Source of the DNA: Dermacentor variabilis
Lineage: Eukaryota; Arthropoda; Arachnida; Ixodida; Ixodidae
Reading direction: 5' to 3'
NCBI RefSeq assembly: GCF_050947875.1
Contig: NC_134572.1
Location: 154,773,105-154,837,104 of the forward strand
Length of the DNA stretch: 64,000 nucleotides
Program-made: the position numbers and the translations under genes
Part shown: piece after piece, positions 12,701-27,700 of the stretch
How the letters are laid out: the number at the start of each line of letters is the position of its first letter
Position numbering within the stretch: the first letter of the stretch is position 1
Notes under the pieces: generated by a model
What the model was told of the DNA's origin: nothing
The model's database searches: none
The model's input: only the letters and a program-made list of their open reading frames with translations

Positions 12701-15700
12701 GGCAGTCGACGTAGAAGCATTGGTAAGAATGGCAATCTTTCTGTTTCCTTAAAACAACGCAAGTTATACGTGACAGAGCAATCCAGCACGAATAGTAGGT
12801 GCCTCATTCGTGCCGTCCGTATATGCTTGGTTCTCTCACGCCACAACAAACTGCAATTTAAAGAACTGTGTGTAGAGCGGCGAGCAAAGCATTGCGCTAC
12901 AGTCACATCGGGACTACTACGACGACGCCAAATATTAAGTTATTGATTATATAACAGGACTATATTCAATCAGTGTGATAACCAAGTCCACATTTGCCTT
13001 TGCTCAAATTGATGGTTTGTTGCTGTTGTTGTTTATTTAATTATGAGACCGTGTGAAAATAAAAAAAGGCGCCTCCACTCCACCCTGTGAAAATGGATTC
13101 ACAACGAAGATGGTGCGGACATCACATGGCGTCACACAGGCACCACCACCGCAAGCAGCGTACTTCGAGCGCGAACGCATGTATGTGCAAGTGTACCATA
13201 TATGCTCATTCTTCTAGGTCCTACGTGAAGTGCAGGTGCCTTATAAAACTAAATTATAGTTTAAAAGTAAATATGGGGACGAAATTTACAAAGTACGACT
13301 TACGCACAACCTGCAGACATGATAGCATGAAATTGTAATTAGACCATACAAGAAAACCTAATTCTGCTACGTGGAAATTCAGACACAGTCCCCCTTTCCA
13401 GCTGCCTTCATTATTGAATTTTTTTCGGGAGCACAGCAGGAAATATCCCGACAAACTAGAGGGTAATAGCCTCGCTGTAACAATTATGGTTTGTTTCTTC
13501 AAAGGTGTAAACATATGCGAAGTTAATTATAGCGGACGGTTTGTCTTGCCTGGCTAAAACACGTCCTCTGTTTTGTTTTTTCGAGTTTATTTATTTACGT
13601 TGACATTGAGCTCAGCTATATAGTAGAAAAGCCGACGTGTGCATCTCTCATCGCACTGAAATACGGTCCAATGTGTAGGCTGCACAACTTTTCAGTGCAA
13701 TGTTTCTGTTCGCCACGTGCTTCTGCACCTGTCCAGCTGTTCTGAAGTTACATCAAATCTATGTTTATTACATAGGATACTGGTTGAAATGCCGAGGCTA
13801 ATAACAGTATCGCGTTACCACCGCAAATTTTCTTTTTTTTTTTTTGCTGCCTCTTCTTATCCACCTTTTCTAACGTCTCGTAGAGAACTACAAACTAGCT
13901 CTTCCGTCCACCATTCCAACCGTCTTACGAATAAAACATATACATGACTCCTTCTGTCGTGGCTTTCACACAGGTGAGGGACACAGAAACGAAAAAGCCG
14001 CTGGGACCATGGCAACGCGGAGAGCTCGCGGTACGAAGTCCAAATTTGATGCGTGGATACTGGGGGAGTCTGCATGAGCCTATCACCGATGAAGAAGGCT
14101 GGTACAGCACAGGTAGGAGTGCATGTGGAACGCGCACGTACAACGTGCTTCGATAAACCGTTAAGGGGAAAAGCAATTGTCAGATGCGCTCCTAGTGAAA
14201 TAAGTAGTTATACATAGGAATTAAATGGAACTTCTTCACACGTAAAGCGCGCTAGACAACTGTATCGTTATCTCTATGTATTTTTATTTACCAACAAATC
14301 TTTCACCCGTTTCTTCAGGAACAATATGAGACGTCCCCCAAAACTACGTAAGATTCTCAAAATTTTCTGTAAACCCTTTTTCGGGAATACATTTAGTGCG
14401 AATGAACACACTGAATGCCTTCACAAGTACTCCTTTTGTGTTAGCGTGAACAGGTTTTGCACAGCCTCCGCTCTGGTGATGCAGCGTCTGTGTGCTTGTC
14501 CGTGCTCATGCAAGGCGCCTTTGGTTATGCTGGCGAAATTAAGGTGGTAGAGCATACAACCAGGTGTACACGATCACGACTGTGCGTTTAAAGCGATAAG
14601 ATGACGTATTGTCAAAAGCGAATACCTGTGAGGTTGGCTGAAACAACCCGTGCTGTCCTACCATTGGCGTTGGAGAAGAGAAATAAAGGAACAGGATTCT
14701 GGAACTCGAAGATGAGGGCAATACTATACACGCGTTCGAGCATAAGGTCAATGCACGCTCTCATTACAGCCGATCATCTAAACCACTATTCTTGGCAAAG
14801 TCCACATAGCGGCTAATTTCTTAGCGAGCAAATGGTTTTCTTGGTTACGAGCCCCGGGTAAGTATTTATGGCAATAGATTCACAGTGTAAATTAGGATAC
14901 GGTACGTAATTTAAGGGTTCGAGGACAAGCGTCGTCCTCGCAGGTTCCAATATTCCCATGTGTTCTGCTTTCGCCTTGTAACCTGAGTGGGACGGAAAAC
15001 TGTCCACTAGCCTCACCCACCCAAACCTACAGGATTGCGACTTCGGAAAGCTTCTGACTGCACAACCGCCCTAAGCTTGGGAGCAGCCTGTTTTAATGCG
15101 CTTTACTTCGGGGGGCACGCAGGCGACTTGTGCTACTACGACAAAGACGGCTGGCTGTACCTAGTTGCGCGGCTGAGCGACTACTTCTGCGTCCGTGGGA
15201 TCAAGTATCGGCCGGTTGAAGTCGAGGCCGTGCTGCTCAAGTGTCCAGGGGTTCGTGACTGCGCCGTCGTAGGAATACCACATCCCGAAGCTGGAGAAGT
15301 GGCGCACGCTTTGGTTGTGCCCGAGCCAGAAGCAAGAACGCTGAGCGCCGATCACGTCTCGCAATTTCTGGAAGGTTGGCATTTTTTTTCTCGTTCCTTT
15401 CTTTATTCTTACTTCGCGAGACCTCCTCATCAAATAGAAAGTTCTCTGGTTGGTTTTTGGCAGCGTAACCTTAACCTCACAAACCAATGTCACCGGTTCA
15501 TCAGCTTCAAACGCTAGCGGTTTGAGCTTGTTAGTATGTCATAATTAGCGAGAGTTATGCTGAGCAAATTACAAGTACACAACGTGGCAGACGACGACAA
15601 ACGCTAGTGTCCAACTAACATATAGTGTGCCAGAGGACGGAAATAAGTAGCACACTAACGAAAAACACGTGATCAACAAGGAATGAAGTAGAGAAAGAAG

Positions 15701-18700
15701 CAGCAGAAGCCGTGCCATCGCAAGGTGCGCGCGTGGGAACCTCCCACACAGCTTATTTCTTTGCCAGAAAAAGGCACCAACGGCTCGTCTCACATATAAG
15801 CCGCGCTCGCGTGTCATCTGAACAGCTTCCACGATGATGCGAGTGCACGCTCGTTCCAGTGTTTATAAAAACTATGCGTGTCTTCGAAAACTGCAATGTC
15901 GTGCAAGAACGTAATATTTGCCATTGCGCAAACTATTCGCGTGTTCTCGTAATGAGGACATTGAGACATCTGCCGCTCTGACCCGCGTGAAATGCACCGC
16001 ATGACAGAGGCATTTAACGAACCACCCCCCACGCACACTACACAACGCTGTTCCTCTGCTTAACATTGCAAATGTCAGATTGCTTATTCAAGGTCCTGGT
16101 TAGCTTTGCAATGCTAACTTGAATGGGGCACGAAACGCCACCCGAATGCCAGCTTATTACTCAGTCTTTTTTCAGCAGGTGGTGAACTCTTTGCTTGTAA
16201 ACCCTGTGCCGTAATTTCTTAGTACATAGTTTCCCACAGCAAGTTAGTAAGGGACACTCATTGGGCTCCGCTGGAACAAGGTCAGCGTTCCGGCTGTCTT
16301 GCTGACACAAGATTTTTGCGCCCCCACGTTAGCGTCCCTTCTCAACAGCCGAGCGTGTATGTCACAACATGGTGTACACATTGATCTGAGCAGAACGGAC
16401 GGTAAAATGTCAAGATAAATTCATCTACCTCATCTGGCCTTAATAATAATAATATTTGGGGTTTTACGTGCCAAAACCACTTTCTGATTATGAGGCACGC
16501 CGTAGTGGAGGACTCCGGAAATTTTGACCACCTGGGGTTCTTTACCGTGCACCTAAATCTAAGCACACGGGTGTTTTCGCATTTCGCCCCCATCGAAATG
16601 CGGCCGCCGTGGCCGGGATTCGATCCCGCGACCTCGTGCTCAGCAGCCCAACACCATAGCCACTGAGCAACCACGGCGGGTGATCCGGCCTTCGAGGGCT
16701 GACAAACCCCGATGGTATCCCTTCGATCTTAGCTCGTGGACTGTCGATGTATGGCACCCGCAACGCCGCTAGCGGCATTTTCCCACAAGCAAGCTTTCCG
16801 ATACATCTTTCAATTCAATTCAACAGTAATTTTATTCGAATAATCAAAACTGGTATGCGACAACGTCTGGATCCTTAGCCATAGGCTAGTTATGGATCCA
16901 TGCAGCTATACAAAGAAAAGCAAACGATTCAGACACGAGCGCAATCATTTGTTTTGGATCAAACAAAAAAATAAAGAAAGGAATGCAACGAAACAAAAAC
17001 CAATAAACTAAGGTGCAGACCACCCCAGGAGGGAAAAAGCTACGGCCCCCGCCGGCTCGGGCGCGCGCCATTCCCAGCATGCCTAGGACACAGCTATCGG
17101 CACCCAGAAGCGAAAAGGTTTGGTTTCTGGCCAAACTGCTATCACCCACGACAGGAGCCCCACATCGCCAGTGAGGCAGCATGTATCCGAGGCAAGACCC
17201 ATGGCCTCCCTCCCACGGCAGCCAGCACACATACATGCTTGCGATAAGAATACATGAAACGGTCACACAAAAACAATTGGTTGAACATTTGTGACTTTAG
17301 CCGTTTGCAGAGCGGTAACATGTAATTATTATTTACTCAACGCAGCAAGAATGTACACTGATATGCTATATATACATTTGATGCACGGAGTGTCGAGTAA
17401 AAACAAGGCTACACCTGCATTGACACTTACGTTACTATACATGTTCTATACATGTTATGGTACATGTTAATATACATACCTACGTAGAAACAACAAAAAA
17501 AGCGTAGCAGCAACGCTGTATCCAGTTGTTGACGTCATTATAACTTTCGTGAAAGACTAATCAGTTTAGATCGGAAAAAAAGAATTCCTTTAGAGTAGTA
17601 TTAAAATTTGCGGACTGCTTAATGTTTTCATCAAGCGAGTTCCATATTTTTACACCTATATAATGTATGCGTCGCTTGCCGTACTGGTTGTGACATATCG
17701 GCGCGAGAAATCTCTCGAAGAAGGCCGAGCGACTGCTAAATGTCGATTCGTTGAAGATAGTGGCAGGAAATGGCGTGTTGCATCTCGTTATCGAGCACAC
17801 TAATAATGCAACGCGGTAATCTCCCAGGTGCGATAATGACATGACTTTGTTCGCAAGAAGATTTCTTGACGATGTAGAAAAGCTAGCGTAGTAGATTGTC
17901 CGCGAAGCTCTCTTCTGAAGCCGCACTACAGGCTCCAAGTGTGTTTTGTATGTAAATCCCCAGGCTTCAATACAATAGGCTGAGTGAGAATGAATGAGAC
18001 AAAAATACAAAGTTCTCAACGTTTCAAAACTGAAATTGCGCCGCGTCTTTGTAAGTACGAAGCATGCGGAGCAGACCTTACAACACAGCCTATCGATATG
18101 AGGCTTCCAGTTCAGAGCGGAATCAAGGGTTACCCCTAAGTAAAGCACCGAGTCGACTTTTTTCAATTTTATCACGGCCAATCGTAATGCGGCATGGCTC
18201 CTGAAAAGGTTTTTTCTTAAACGGGCACATAAAAATAACATATATAGTTTTATTTGTATTTAACGAAAGTCAATTACTTTCAAACCATTTTCTAATATAT
18301 TGTCACGTGGTCGTGGCGTGAAAGAACAATGTAGCAACACTGTGAAAAGCGAAACTAGCTTTTATTGGGCGAACCTGTGCCCACAAAACTGGCTACACTT
18401 AAAGCACAACGAGAGCGGCGAACACCGTCGGAGATCGTCGAAAATCTGATCAGCGGGTCAAGCGCGTCCGCTTTTATACAGCAGTCGTGGAATGTTCCAG
18501 ACTAATCGTTCGGACCCGCGTGCCTTCCACAATGTTCTACACCACTCGCGTTACGCGATTAAATCAGATAACACAACGTTCGGCGACAACAGACAGCCGG
18601 ATAGAAGCATCGATAACTTTCCAGAAACTTCGGATACATGCAGGCGCGTCCCGCGCTGTGCCATTACATTTGTTAGGCGGCGAAACGTGGTCGCCCGATA

Positions 18701-21700
18701 AATTTAAGTACACGTGTGAATACCCCCCTATTAAGAAGCATCGACCCGATGCTGCAAAGAAACATAAAGAAATGAAAAACCACTCGTAGCAAAGAAAACA
18801 ACAAAATAAGGAAAGTTCGTCAGCGTCCATAAAAGGATTTAAGACGCACCACGTGGACCACTTCAGATCGTGCGCGGCGCCGCTGTGAATGCGAAATGCC
18901 GTCTGGCACGACCTCATAGTCCAGAGCGCCAATACGTCGGATGACTTTGTAGGGTCCGAAATAGCGTCGCAATAGTTTCTCACTCAGTCCTCGTCGGCGT
19001 ATAGGGGTCCATAACCAAACACGGTCGCGGGCCTGGTACTCGACGAAGCGTCGTCGGAGGTTGTAGTGTCGGCGGTTGGTACGCTGCTGGTTCTTGATAG
19101 GTAGGCGGGTGAGCTGTCGGGCTTCTTCGGCGCGCTGGAGATAGGTAGCGACGTCAAGATTCTCCTCGTCAGTGACGTGCGGCAGCATGGCGTCGAGCGT
19201 CGTTGTCGGGTTCCTGCCGTAAATCAACTTGAACGGCGTGATCTGTGTTGTTTCTTGCACCGCCGTGTTGTAGGCGAATGTTACATACGGCAGGAACGCC
19301 TCCCACGTCTAGTGTTCAACGTCGACGTACATCACTAGCACGTCGGCGAGGGTCTTGTTCAGGCGCTCCGTGAGACCATTCGTTTGCGGATGGTAGGCAG
19401 TTGTCCTCCTGTGGCTTGTCTGGCTATATAGCAGAATGGCTTGGGTGAGCTCCGCTGTAAAAGCCGTTCCTGTGTCGGTGATGAGGACTTCTGGGGCACC
19501 ATGTCGCAGCGGGATGTTCCCGACGAAAAATTTCGCCACTTCGGCTGCGCTGCCTTTTGGTAGAGCTTTAGTTTCAGCGAAGCGGGTGAGATAGTCCGTC
19601 GCCACGACGATCCACTTATTCCCGGATGTTGACGTCCGAAACGGCCCCAACAAATCCATCCCAATCTGCTGGAATGGTCGACGAGGAGGTTTGATCGGCT
19701 GTAGTAATCCCACTGGCCTTGTCGATGTGTCTTCCGTCGTTGACAGTCTCGGCATGTCTTGACGTAACGGGCGACGTCGGTGGTCAGACGCGGCCAGTAA
19801 TACCTTTCCTGTATCCTCGACAGCGTCCGAGGTGCCCAACGGTGGGATCGTCGTGTAAGGCGTGTAGTACTTCTGGACGCAGCGCTGACGGTATAACAAG
19901 AAGGTAGCTGGCGCGGACTGGTGAGAAGTTTTTCTTCACAATTAGGCTGTTTTGTAGCGTGAACGAAGACAACCCGCGCCTAAATGCCCTAGGGACAACG
20001 TCGGTGTTCTCTTCCAAATACTCGACGAGGCCTTTCAGCTCCGGGTCTGCTCGCTGCTGTTTAATGAAGTTCTCCGTGCTTATTACTCCAAGGAAGGCGT
20101 CGTCGTCCTCGTCTTCTTGCGGCAGGGGATCGATGGGGGCGCGTGATAAGCAGTCGGCTTCAGAGTTCTTTCTTCCGGACTTGTATATTACGGTGAAGTC
20201 ATATTCTTTCAGTCTGAGGCTCAACCGCGCCAGCCGTCCTGAAGGGCCCTTTAAGTTAGCTAGCCAACACATCTTTTCGCGATCCCTTTCGTCGACTTCT
20301 ATTTGCCAGTAGCCAGAATTTAGGTCCATCGATGAGAAGTATTTAGCATTGCAGAGCCGATCCAATGCGTCGTCTATCCGTGGGAGGGGGTATACATCTT
20401 TCTTCGTGATTTTGTTCAGTCGACAATAATCGACGCAGAAACGTAGGGTTCCGTCCTTTTTCTTCACTAAAACAACTGGAGACGCCCACGGGCTTTTCGA
20501 CGGCTGGATGATGTCGTCGCGCAGCGTTTCGTCGACTTGTCTTATAGCTTCGCGTTCTCGCGTCGAAACTTGGTAAGGGCTCTGGCGGAGTGGTCGAGCG
20601 CACTCTTCGATTATTATGCGATGCTTTGCGACTGGTGTCTGTCGAATCTTCGATGTCGTCGAAAAGCAGTCTTTGTATCGTCGATGCAGACTTCTGAGCT
20701 GCTGCCGCTTAATCACGGGGAGACTTGGATTTATGTCGAAGTCTGGCTCGGGAACCGCAGTAGTCGGGATAGATGCGACAGAATCCGAGATGACAAACGC
20801 ATTGCTCGTTTCCAGAATTTCCTCGATGTATGCGATCGTCGTGCCCTTGTTGATGTGCTTGAACTCCTGGCTGAAGTTTGTCAGTAACACTTTCGTGTTT
20901 CCTCCGTGCAGTCGTGCGATCCCCCTTGCGACGCAAATTTAACAGTCGACCAGTATCGTTGGTCGTCTTCGATAACGCCTTCTACGTCAGCGGGTGTTTC
21001 GGTGCCGACCCAAATCACAATGCTGAAGCGAGGCGGGATGCTCACTTGATCTTCGAGCACACTCAAGGCGTGGTGACTACGAGGGCTCTGGGGCGATATC
21101 GCTTGATTTTCCGACAGCGTTATTGACTTCGACTTCAGGTTGATGATTGCGCCGTGTTGGTTCAGGAAGTCCATGCCGAGAATGACGTCTCGTGAACACT
21201 GCTGCAGGATAACGAAGGTGGCAGGGTATGTCCGGTCATGAATGGTAATTCTTGCCGTGCAGATCCCAGTCGGCGTAATCAGGTGTCTTCCAGCGGTCCG
21301 AATTTGAGGGCCTTCCCATGCATTCTTAACTTTCCTCAACTGGGCGGCGATGGGTCCTCTCATGACAGAGTAATCGGCTCCTGTGTCTACTAGGGCGGTG
21401 ACTGCGTGGCCGTCGAGAAGCACGTCGTGGTCGGTGGTTCTTTGTCTGGCGTTGCAGTTAAGTCTTGGCGTTGGATCACGGCTGCGTCGTGCTGAACTGA
21501 AGCTGGAACGTCGAGTGGTGAAGTCATCCTTCGTCGGTGCAGTCTTGGCTTCCTGACTTCGTCGGGACGGCGGCGTGTCATTATGTCGTCGAGATGGTCT
21601 CTTTGTCGTCTTCGTCGGTGGCGGAGAATCTTAGTCAGTTCGACGAACAGCAACCGCACCTCCATCGGTTGCCGTTTTTAGTTTTCCGGATATGGGCTCG

Positions 21701-24700
21701 CAGAGCGGCCCCGGGCTGGGCCGGTGTATGGCCGGCACTGCGGCGACAGGTAGCGGCCTGGTGACGGCGAACGGGACGGTCGTCGAGGGCTCCACTGAGT
21801 AGCGGCTAGGTAGTCGGCGATATCGCGAGGGCGTTCACCTTGCTGCGGGCGCGGAGCGTTGACGGCGAAAACTCGCAGTCCCATCTCCCGGTATGGGCAT
21901 CGTCGGAAGATGTCGCCGGCTTCGCCGCAGTGGTAGCAGAGCGGGTGGTGGTCGGGGGAGGGCCAAATGCCCGTCTTCCTCGCGTAGGTGCGCTGGGCGA
22001 CGGGTGGTCGTGCTGGCGGCGGCGGCGGACGACGGAATTGCGGCGTGAGAGGGCTATGGCGCGGTCGCGGAGGGGGACCTTGACGGCGTGCGACGGCGGC
22101 GTAGGTCATCGCTTCTGGCTGGGGCTGCGGTAATTGAGGTTGCACCTCAGGAGCTCCCAGCGATCGCTGAACCTCATCTTTCACGATGTCAGCGATCGAG
22201 GCTACTTGAGGTTGCGACGAAGGCAAGACCTTGCGGAGTTCTTCGCGCACAATGGCCCTTATGGTCTCTTGGAGATCAACGGAGCCCAGCGCTTGGATGG
22301 CGCACTGAGGCGTGAGCACTTGGCGGTTATATTCCCTCGTACGCATTTCTAACGTTTTCTCAATCGTCGTAGCCTCTGTCAAGAACTCAGCTACGGTCTT
22401 CGGTGGGTTTCGGATTAGTCCGGCGAAAAGTTCTTGCTTGACGCCTCGCATCAAGAAACGCACTTTTTTCTCTTCAGACATTTCCGGGTCGGCATGCCGG
22501 AAAAGATGGGTCATCTCTTCTGTGAAGATGGCGATGGTGTCATTGGGTAGTTGGCCTCGGGTTTCCAGCACAACTTCCGCCCTTTCTTTTCGGCGAACGT
22601 TCGTGAATGTCCTCAGGAAGTTACTGCGGAACAGGTCCATTGTTGCAAGGGTGGACTCCCGGTTCTCGAACCAAGTCCTCGCTGCATCTTCCAAGGAGAA
22701 GTACACGTGTCGTAGCTTATCCTTAGGGGTCCAGTTATTGAAGGTCGAGATTCTTTCGAATGTTTCGAGCCATGTTTCAGGATCCTCCGACGTAGCTCCA
22801 CGGAAGGTAGGGGGCTCTCTGGGTTGTTGAAGTACGATGGGTGAGACTGGGGCTGCCATTGTGGTTGTCTTGGCAGCAGTCTTCTTGGTCTTCTCAGGTA
22901 GAAGTCCGTGCTCCGGGGGCAGGTGTTGTAGACGACGGCTTGCTCGATGGCCCGTGACTACGTTGGTGCTCTCTTTACGGTCCAGGCTTGGATAACGGCT
23001 TGTCGGGTGCGTCCGGTACATGGACGAAAAGCACCTCCACCAGATGTCACGTGGTCTTGACGTCAAAGAACACAGTAGCAATACTGTGAAAAGCAAAACT
23101 AGCTTTTATTGGGTGAACCTGTGCCCACAAAACAGGCTACACTTAAAGCACAACGAGAGCGGCGAACACAGTCGGCGATCGTCGAAAATGTGATCAGCGG
23201 GTGAAGCGCGTCCGCTTTTATACAGCAGTCGTCGAATGTTCCAGACTAATCGTTCGGACCCGCGTGCCTTCCACAATGTTCTACATCATTCGCGTCACGC
23301 GATGAAATCAGCTAACACAACGTTCGGCGACAACAGACAGCCGGATAGAAGCATCGATAACTTTCCAGAAACTTCAGATACATGCAGGCACGTCCCGCGC
23401 TGTGCGATTACATTTGTTAGGCGGCGAAACTTGGTCGCCCGATAAATATAAGTACACATGTCAATATTGAAGTTCATTGTTGATTGTTTCAACAGTGTTA
23501 TTTAAAGATTTGCTACTGACCGCAAGAGCTGTGTCATCAGCATACATGAAGGCATGTGCTTAATTTAGGCCCTCCGGAAAGTAATTTATGCATATTGTAA
23601 ATAATATTGGCCCAAGTACCCATCGTTTTGGTACACCCATAGTAATGTCAGAGAGACTTGAGGTGTGCTAATCGATGACCACTGCATGTTTACGGTTAAT
23701 GAGATAGCTTTTTAAGAAATCTAAGGAAATGCCTCGAAATCCAAATATTTCCAGTTTCATGAGTAATATACGATAGTCGACAGAATCAAATGCCTTTCTC
23801 ATATCTAAAAATACTCGTATTGGTATTTCGTTGTTGTTCAAGGCTTCATCGATTACATTTGTTAAAGACAGAACAGCCGTAGTTGTCGATCTCGACTTCT
23901 GAAAGCCGTGTTGACGCGGGGAAAGGATGTTATTTTTGTATAGGAATTTTTTTATTCTGCTAGCCACTAGTTTCTCAAAATTATGCTTATGCAGTTCAAT
24001 ACCGATATAGGTCGATAATTACCGAAGTCGTTGGTGTCCCCACTTTTATAAATAGGCGTTACTCTCGCTATTTTCAATACCTCCGGGTCTGTGTCCGTGT
24101 AAAATGCTTTGTTAAACAATTCAGTCTTTATACTGTTACGTAGGAAGAGGCAGACGAAAAGCTATGTACACGTATATTTAGAAGAAAATACGCTGCGCTT
24201 GGCCAAGACGCAAGAGCCTGCGCTAGCTTCTAATCGTCGTCGTCGTCTTCACACTGCTCGCCTTTTCGTGATTGCACATATTGTTCCGTTGCACTACCCC
24301 CGGTTGAAAAAGCGCCGTCCCGGAGCAACTAAAGACCGGACTAGTAGGCCTTGAGTCTACTGACATGCACGACATCACTAGATGCCAGAGGAGAGGACGA
24401 GGTTGAACCCACAGGAGCAATTTCGTAAGTCACAGGCGTCACCAGGCGCAGCACGCGGTAGGGCCCTGTGTATTGCGAAAGGAGCTTCTCTGAAAGTCCG
24501 ACGTGACGAGAGGGTGACCACAGGAGCACGAGCGCACCATGCGAAAACTGTACGTCGCGATGTCGGGCGTTGTACTGACACTGCAGAGTGCTTTGTGTGG
24601 CCGTAAGCCTAGCACGGGAAAGCTGGCGTGCATTGTAGGCGAGGGCGATGGCGTCGCCCGCATACTCGCCTGTTGAGATCGCAGCAGGAGGAAGTGCCGT

Positions 24701-27700
24701 GTCTAGGGGCAAGGTAGGTTCCCGACCGTACAGAAGATAAAATGGAGAAAATCCGGCGGTGTCGTGCCGTGAAGAATTGTGCGCAAATGTTACGTAAGGA
24801 AGGGCAATGTCCCAGTCATGGTGGTCTTTGGAAACGTACTTTGACCGCATATCGGTAAGAGTACGGTTTAACCGCTCTGTCAGGCCATTGGTTTGAGGAT
24901 GGTATGAGGCAGTCAGTTTGTGATGAATGGAGCAGGAACGCACAATGTCAGCGATAACTTTCGAGATGAAGTTTCAACCAGGGTCAGTAAGCAGCTGTCG
25001 CGGGGCGCCATGAAGCACGATAATGTCACGCAAGAGAAAGTCCGCGACGTCACTGGCGCAACTGGTAGGGAGAGCCCGAGTTATAGCGTATCGGGTGGCG
25101 TAAACAGTCGCGACAGCTACTAATTTGTTCCGAGAGGATGACGTGGGAAAGGGACCGAGCAGGTCTTATTCAACACGAAAGAACGGTTCCCCAGGGACGG
25201 TGATCGGCTGGAGATGACCGGCAGGTAGCACCTGAGGTGTTTGCCGACGCCGGCAGGGATCACAGGCAGCAACATAGCGTCGAACGGAGCGAGCGAGACC
25301 AGGCCAATAGAAGCGGAGGCGGACGCGGTCGTACGTGCGGGTTACCCCAAGATGTCCTGCAGTGGGTGCGTCATGCATCTCAAAGAGCACAGTCTGCCGT
25401 AGCGGGTTTGGCACGACAAGAAGAAGATCAGAGCCGTCTGGGAGGAAGTTCCTTCGATACAGTATGCCGCCCTGGAGGACATATCGGCGAACGGATGCGT
25501 CGGTAGGTGTGGAGCGCAGACGCTCGATAAGTGCTCGCAGCGATAGGTCTCGGTACTGCTCATCGGCGATGTTAGCGAAGGCAGACACAGAGAAAATGTC
25601 GTTGGCCCTACTACTGTCGGCGTCGTCAGGCTCGTTGACCGGGTAGCGAGACAGGCAGTCGGTGTCCTTGTGTAGTCGGCCAGATTTATAGGTGACAGTA
25701 TACGAATATTCTTGGAGGCGTAAGGCGCAGCGACCAAGTCTTCCTGTAGGATCGTTCAGTGAGCATAACCAGCAAAGCGCGTGACGGTCTGTGATAACGG
25801 AACAGTGTCGGCCATATAAGTATGGGCGGAATTTCGCAACCGCCCAAACTAGGGCCAGACAGTCACACTCAGGGATGGAATATTTGAGCTCTGAAGATGA
25901 GAGGAGCGTGCTGGCGTAAGCGATAATACGATCGTTGCTGCGCTGGTGTTGTGCCAGTACTGCGCCAATTCCGTGACCGCTGGTATCAGTACGGACTTCG
26001 GTAGACGCAGAAGGATCGAAATGGGCCAGAACGGGAAGCGTTGTGAGAATGTCGATTAGATGTGAGAATGCAAAGGCCTCGTTATCGCCCCACTGGAAAG
26101 GGGCGTCTTTATTCAAAAGCTCGGTTAGTGGTCGTGCTATGGCGGCGAAATTACTCACGAAACGGCGGAAGTACGAACAGAGGCCGATGAAGCTGTTCAC
26201 ATCCTTGACACACTTAGGAGCAGGAAAGTGCGCAACAGCATGGATCTTGTCTGGGTCCGGTTGCACTCCGTTCGCGCCACAGAGATGTCCAAGGACGGTA
26301 ATCTAGCGACGGCCGAATTGACACTTCAATGCGTTGAGTTGTAGACCGGCTTGACAAAAAACGTCCAGGACTGCTGAGATGCGCTCGAGGTGCGTAGCGA
26401 ACGTTGGGGCGAATACGATAACGTCGTCCAAGTAGCACAGGCACGTGGACCATTTGAAACCGTGAAGAAGGGAGTCCATCATGCATTCAAAAGTGGCAGG
26501 GGCGTCACATAGACCGAATGACATCACTTTGAAATGATAAAGACCACCGGGTGTTACAGAAGCAGTCTTCTCGCAGTCGAGATCGCCCACGGCAATCTGC
26601 CAGTAGCCGGGGCGAAGGTCAATAGAGGAGAAATAGCGAGCACCCTTGAGGCAGTCAAGGGCGTCATCAATCCGAGGTAGGGGATACACGTCCTTTTTGG
26701 TAACCCAGCTAAGGTGGCGATAGTCCACGCAAAAGCGCCATGAGGCATCCATCTTTTTTACCGGTACAACAGGTGACGCCCATGGACTATATAATGGTTC
26801 AATAATGCTCTTGGCAAGCATTCTGCGAACTTCTGCGTGAATAATTTGACGCTCAGCTGGTGACACTCGATACGGGCGGCGATGAATAGGAGGGGCATCG
26901 TCAGTATTAATGCGATGTTTGAAAGCTGTAGTTTCGGCCAAAGGACGATCGTTAAAGTCAAAAATATCGTGGTACGAAAACAGAACGCGGTAGAGTTCAC
27001 GAGCGTGCTAGGACGGCAAGTCGGGCGCAATCATTTTCTGTAAGTCAGCGATGGTACAAATTGCCGACTGCGATGGTAGAGGTGTATCGGATGAAGTGTC
27101 GCCTACTGCAATGGATGCTACTGAGTTATCTTCGAATGAGCAAAGCTGGGCTAGAGACATCCCGCGCGGCAGCACTTGTGTCGTCAAGCCAAAGTTGACC
27201 GCTGGCAGGCAGACGCAATTCACCGTAATAGGTAAAACTGTATGAGGTACTGTGATCCCGTGTGTAAGGAGGACGTCTTGCATAGGAGCCGCGATGTAGT
27301 GACCGTCGCGGACTGGTGGGGATGACACTAGGTCAACGTAGGTCAATGCCGAAAGTGGCAAGCGAACGAAGTCGACGGAACTGAGGCGACTGGAGTGTGG
27401 TTCAGCAGGATCCAGAACAGGCAGGTGAAGGCGGAGAGTACTGGCGGAACAATCGATGAGAGCAGAATGTGCGCAGAGGAAGTCTAAGCCGAGGATGATG
27501 TCGTGGGAACAGTGGGCGATGACTGTGAATAGCACGATTGTTGATCGATCGGCGAAGGAGACGCGGGCGGTACACATACCAATTACGGGGAATGTTCCGC
27601 CATCGGCGATACGGACAACAGGCGTCGTGGGGGGCGTGATAATTTTCTTGAGCCGGTTACGAAGGTCAGTGCTCATTACGGACAAATGCGCCTCAGTGTC

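Larger units (their letters stand above)
18301..23463 (-). mobile_element. Ty3/gypsy LTR retrotransposon (gypsy-1), internally deleted
   Basis: Two 419 bp LTRs (18301-18719 and 23045-23463) flank gag, protease, a fused RT/RNase H remnant and integrase on the minus strand. A 4 bp target duplication ATAT (18297-18300 and 23464-23467) marks insertion into the LINE. My hand alignment of the LTRs shows 26 differences in 419 (about 6%), so the insertion is not recent. A PBS (23031-23042) and a polypurine tract are present. The copy is dead: the RT active site is deleted and integrase is frameshifted. Confidence 0.93.

Noticed and set aside
12563..12946. 127-codon ORF over exon 12622-12722
   Set aside because: It is the wrong frame; the true exon frame has matching splice sites and the YGxTE-type block.
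16600..16682. Functional tRNA at the SINE head
   Set aside because: It is followed directly by the SINE body and ATT tail and recurs as degraded copies, so it is a retroposed tRNA derivative.
21840..22830. Plus-strand ORFs opposite gypsy-1 gag (up to 172 codons)
   Set aside because: They are shadows of the GC-rich minus-strand gag, which has the recognisable Gag domain and zinc knuckle.
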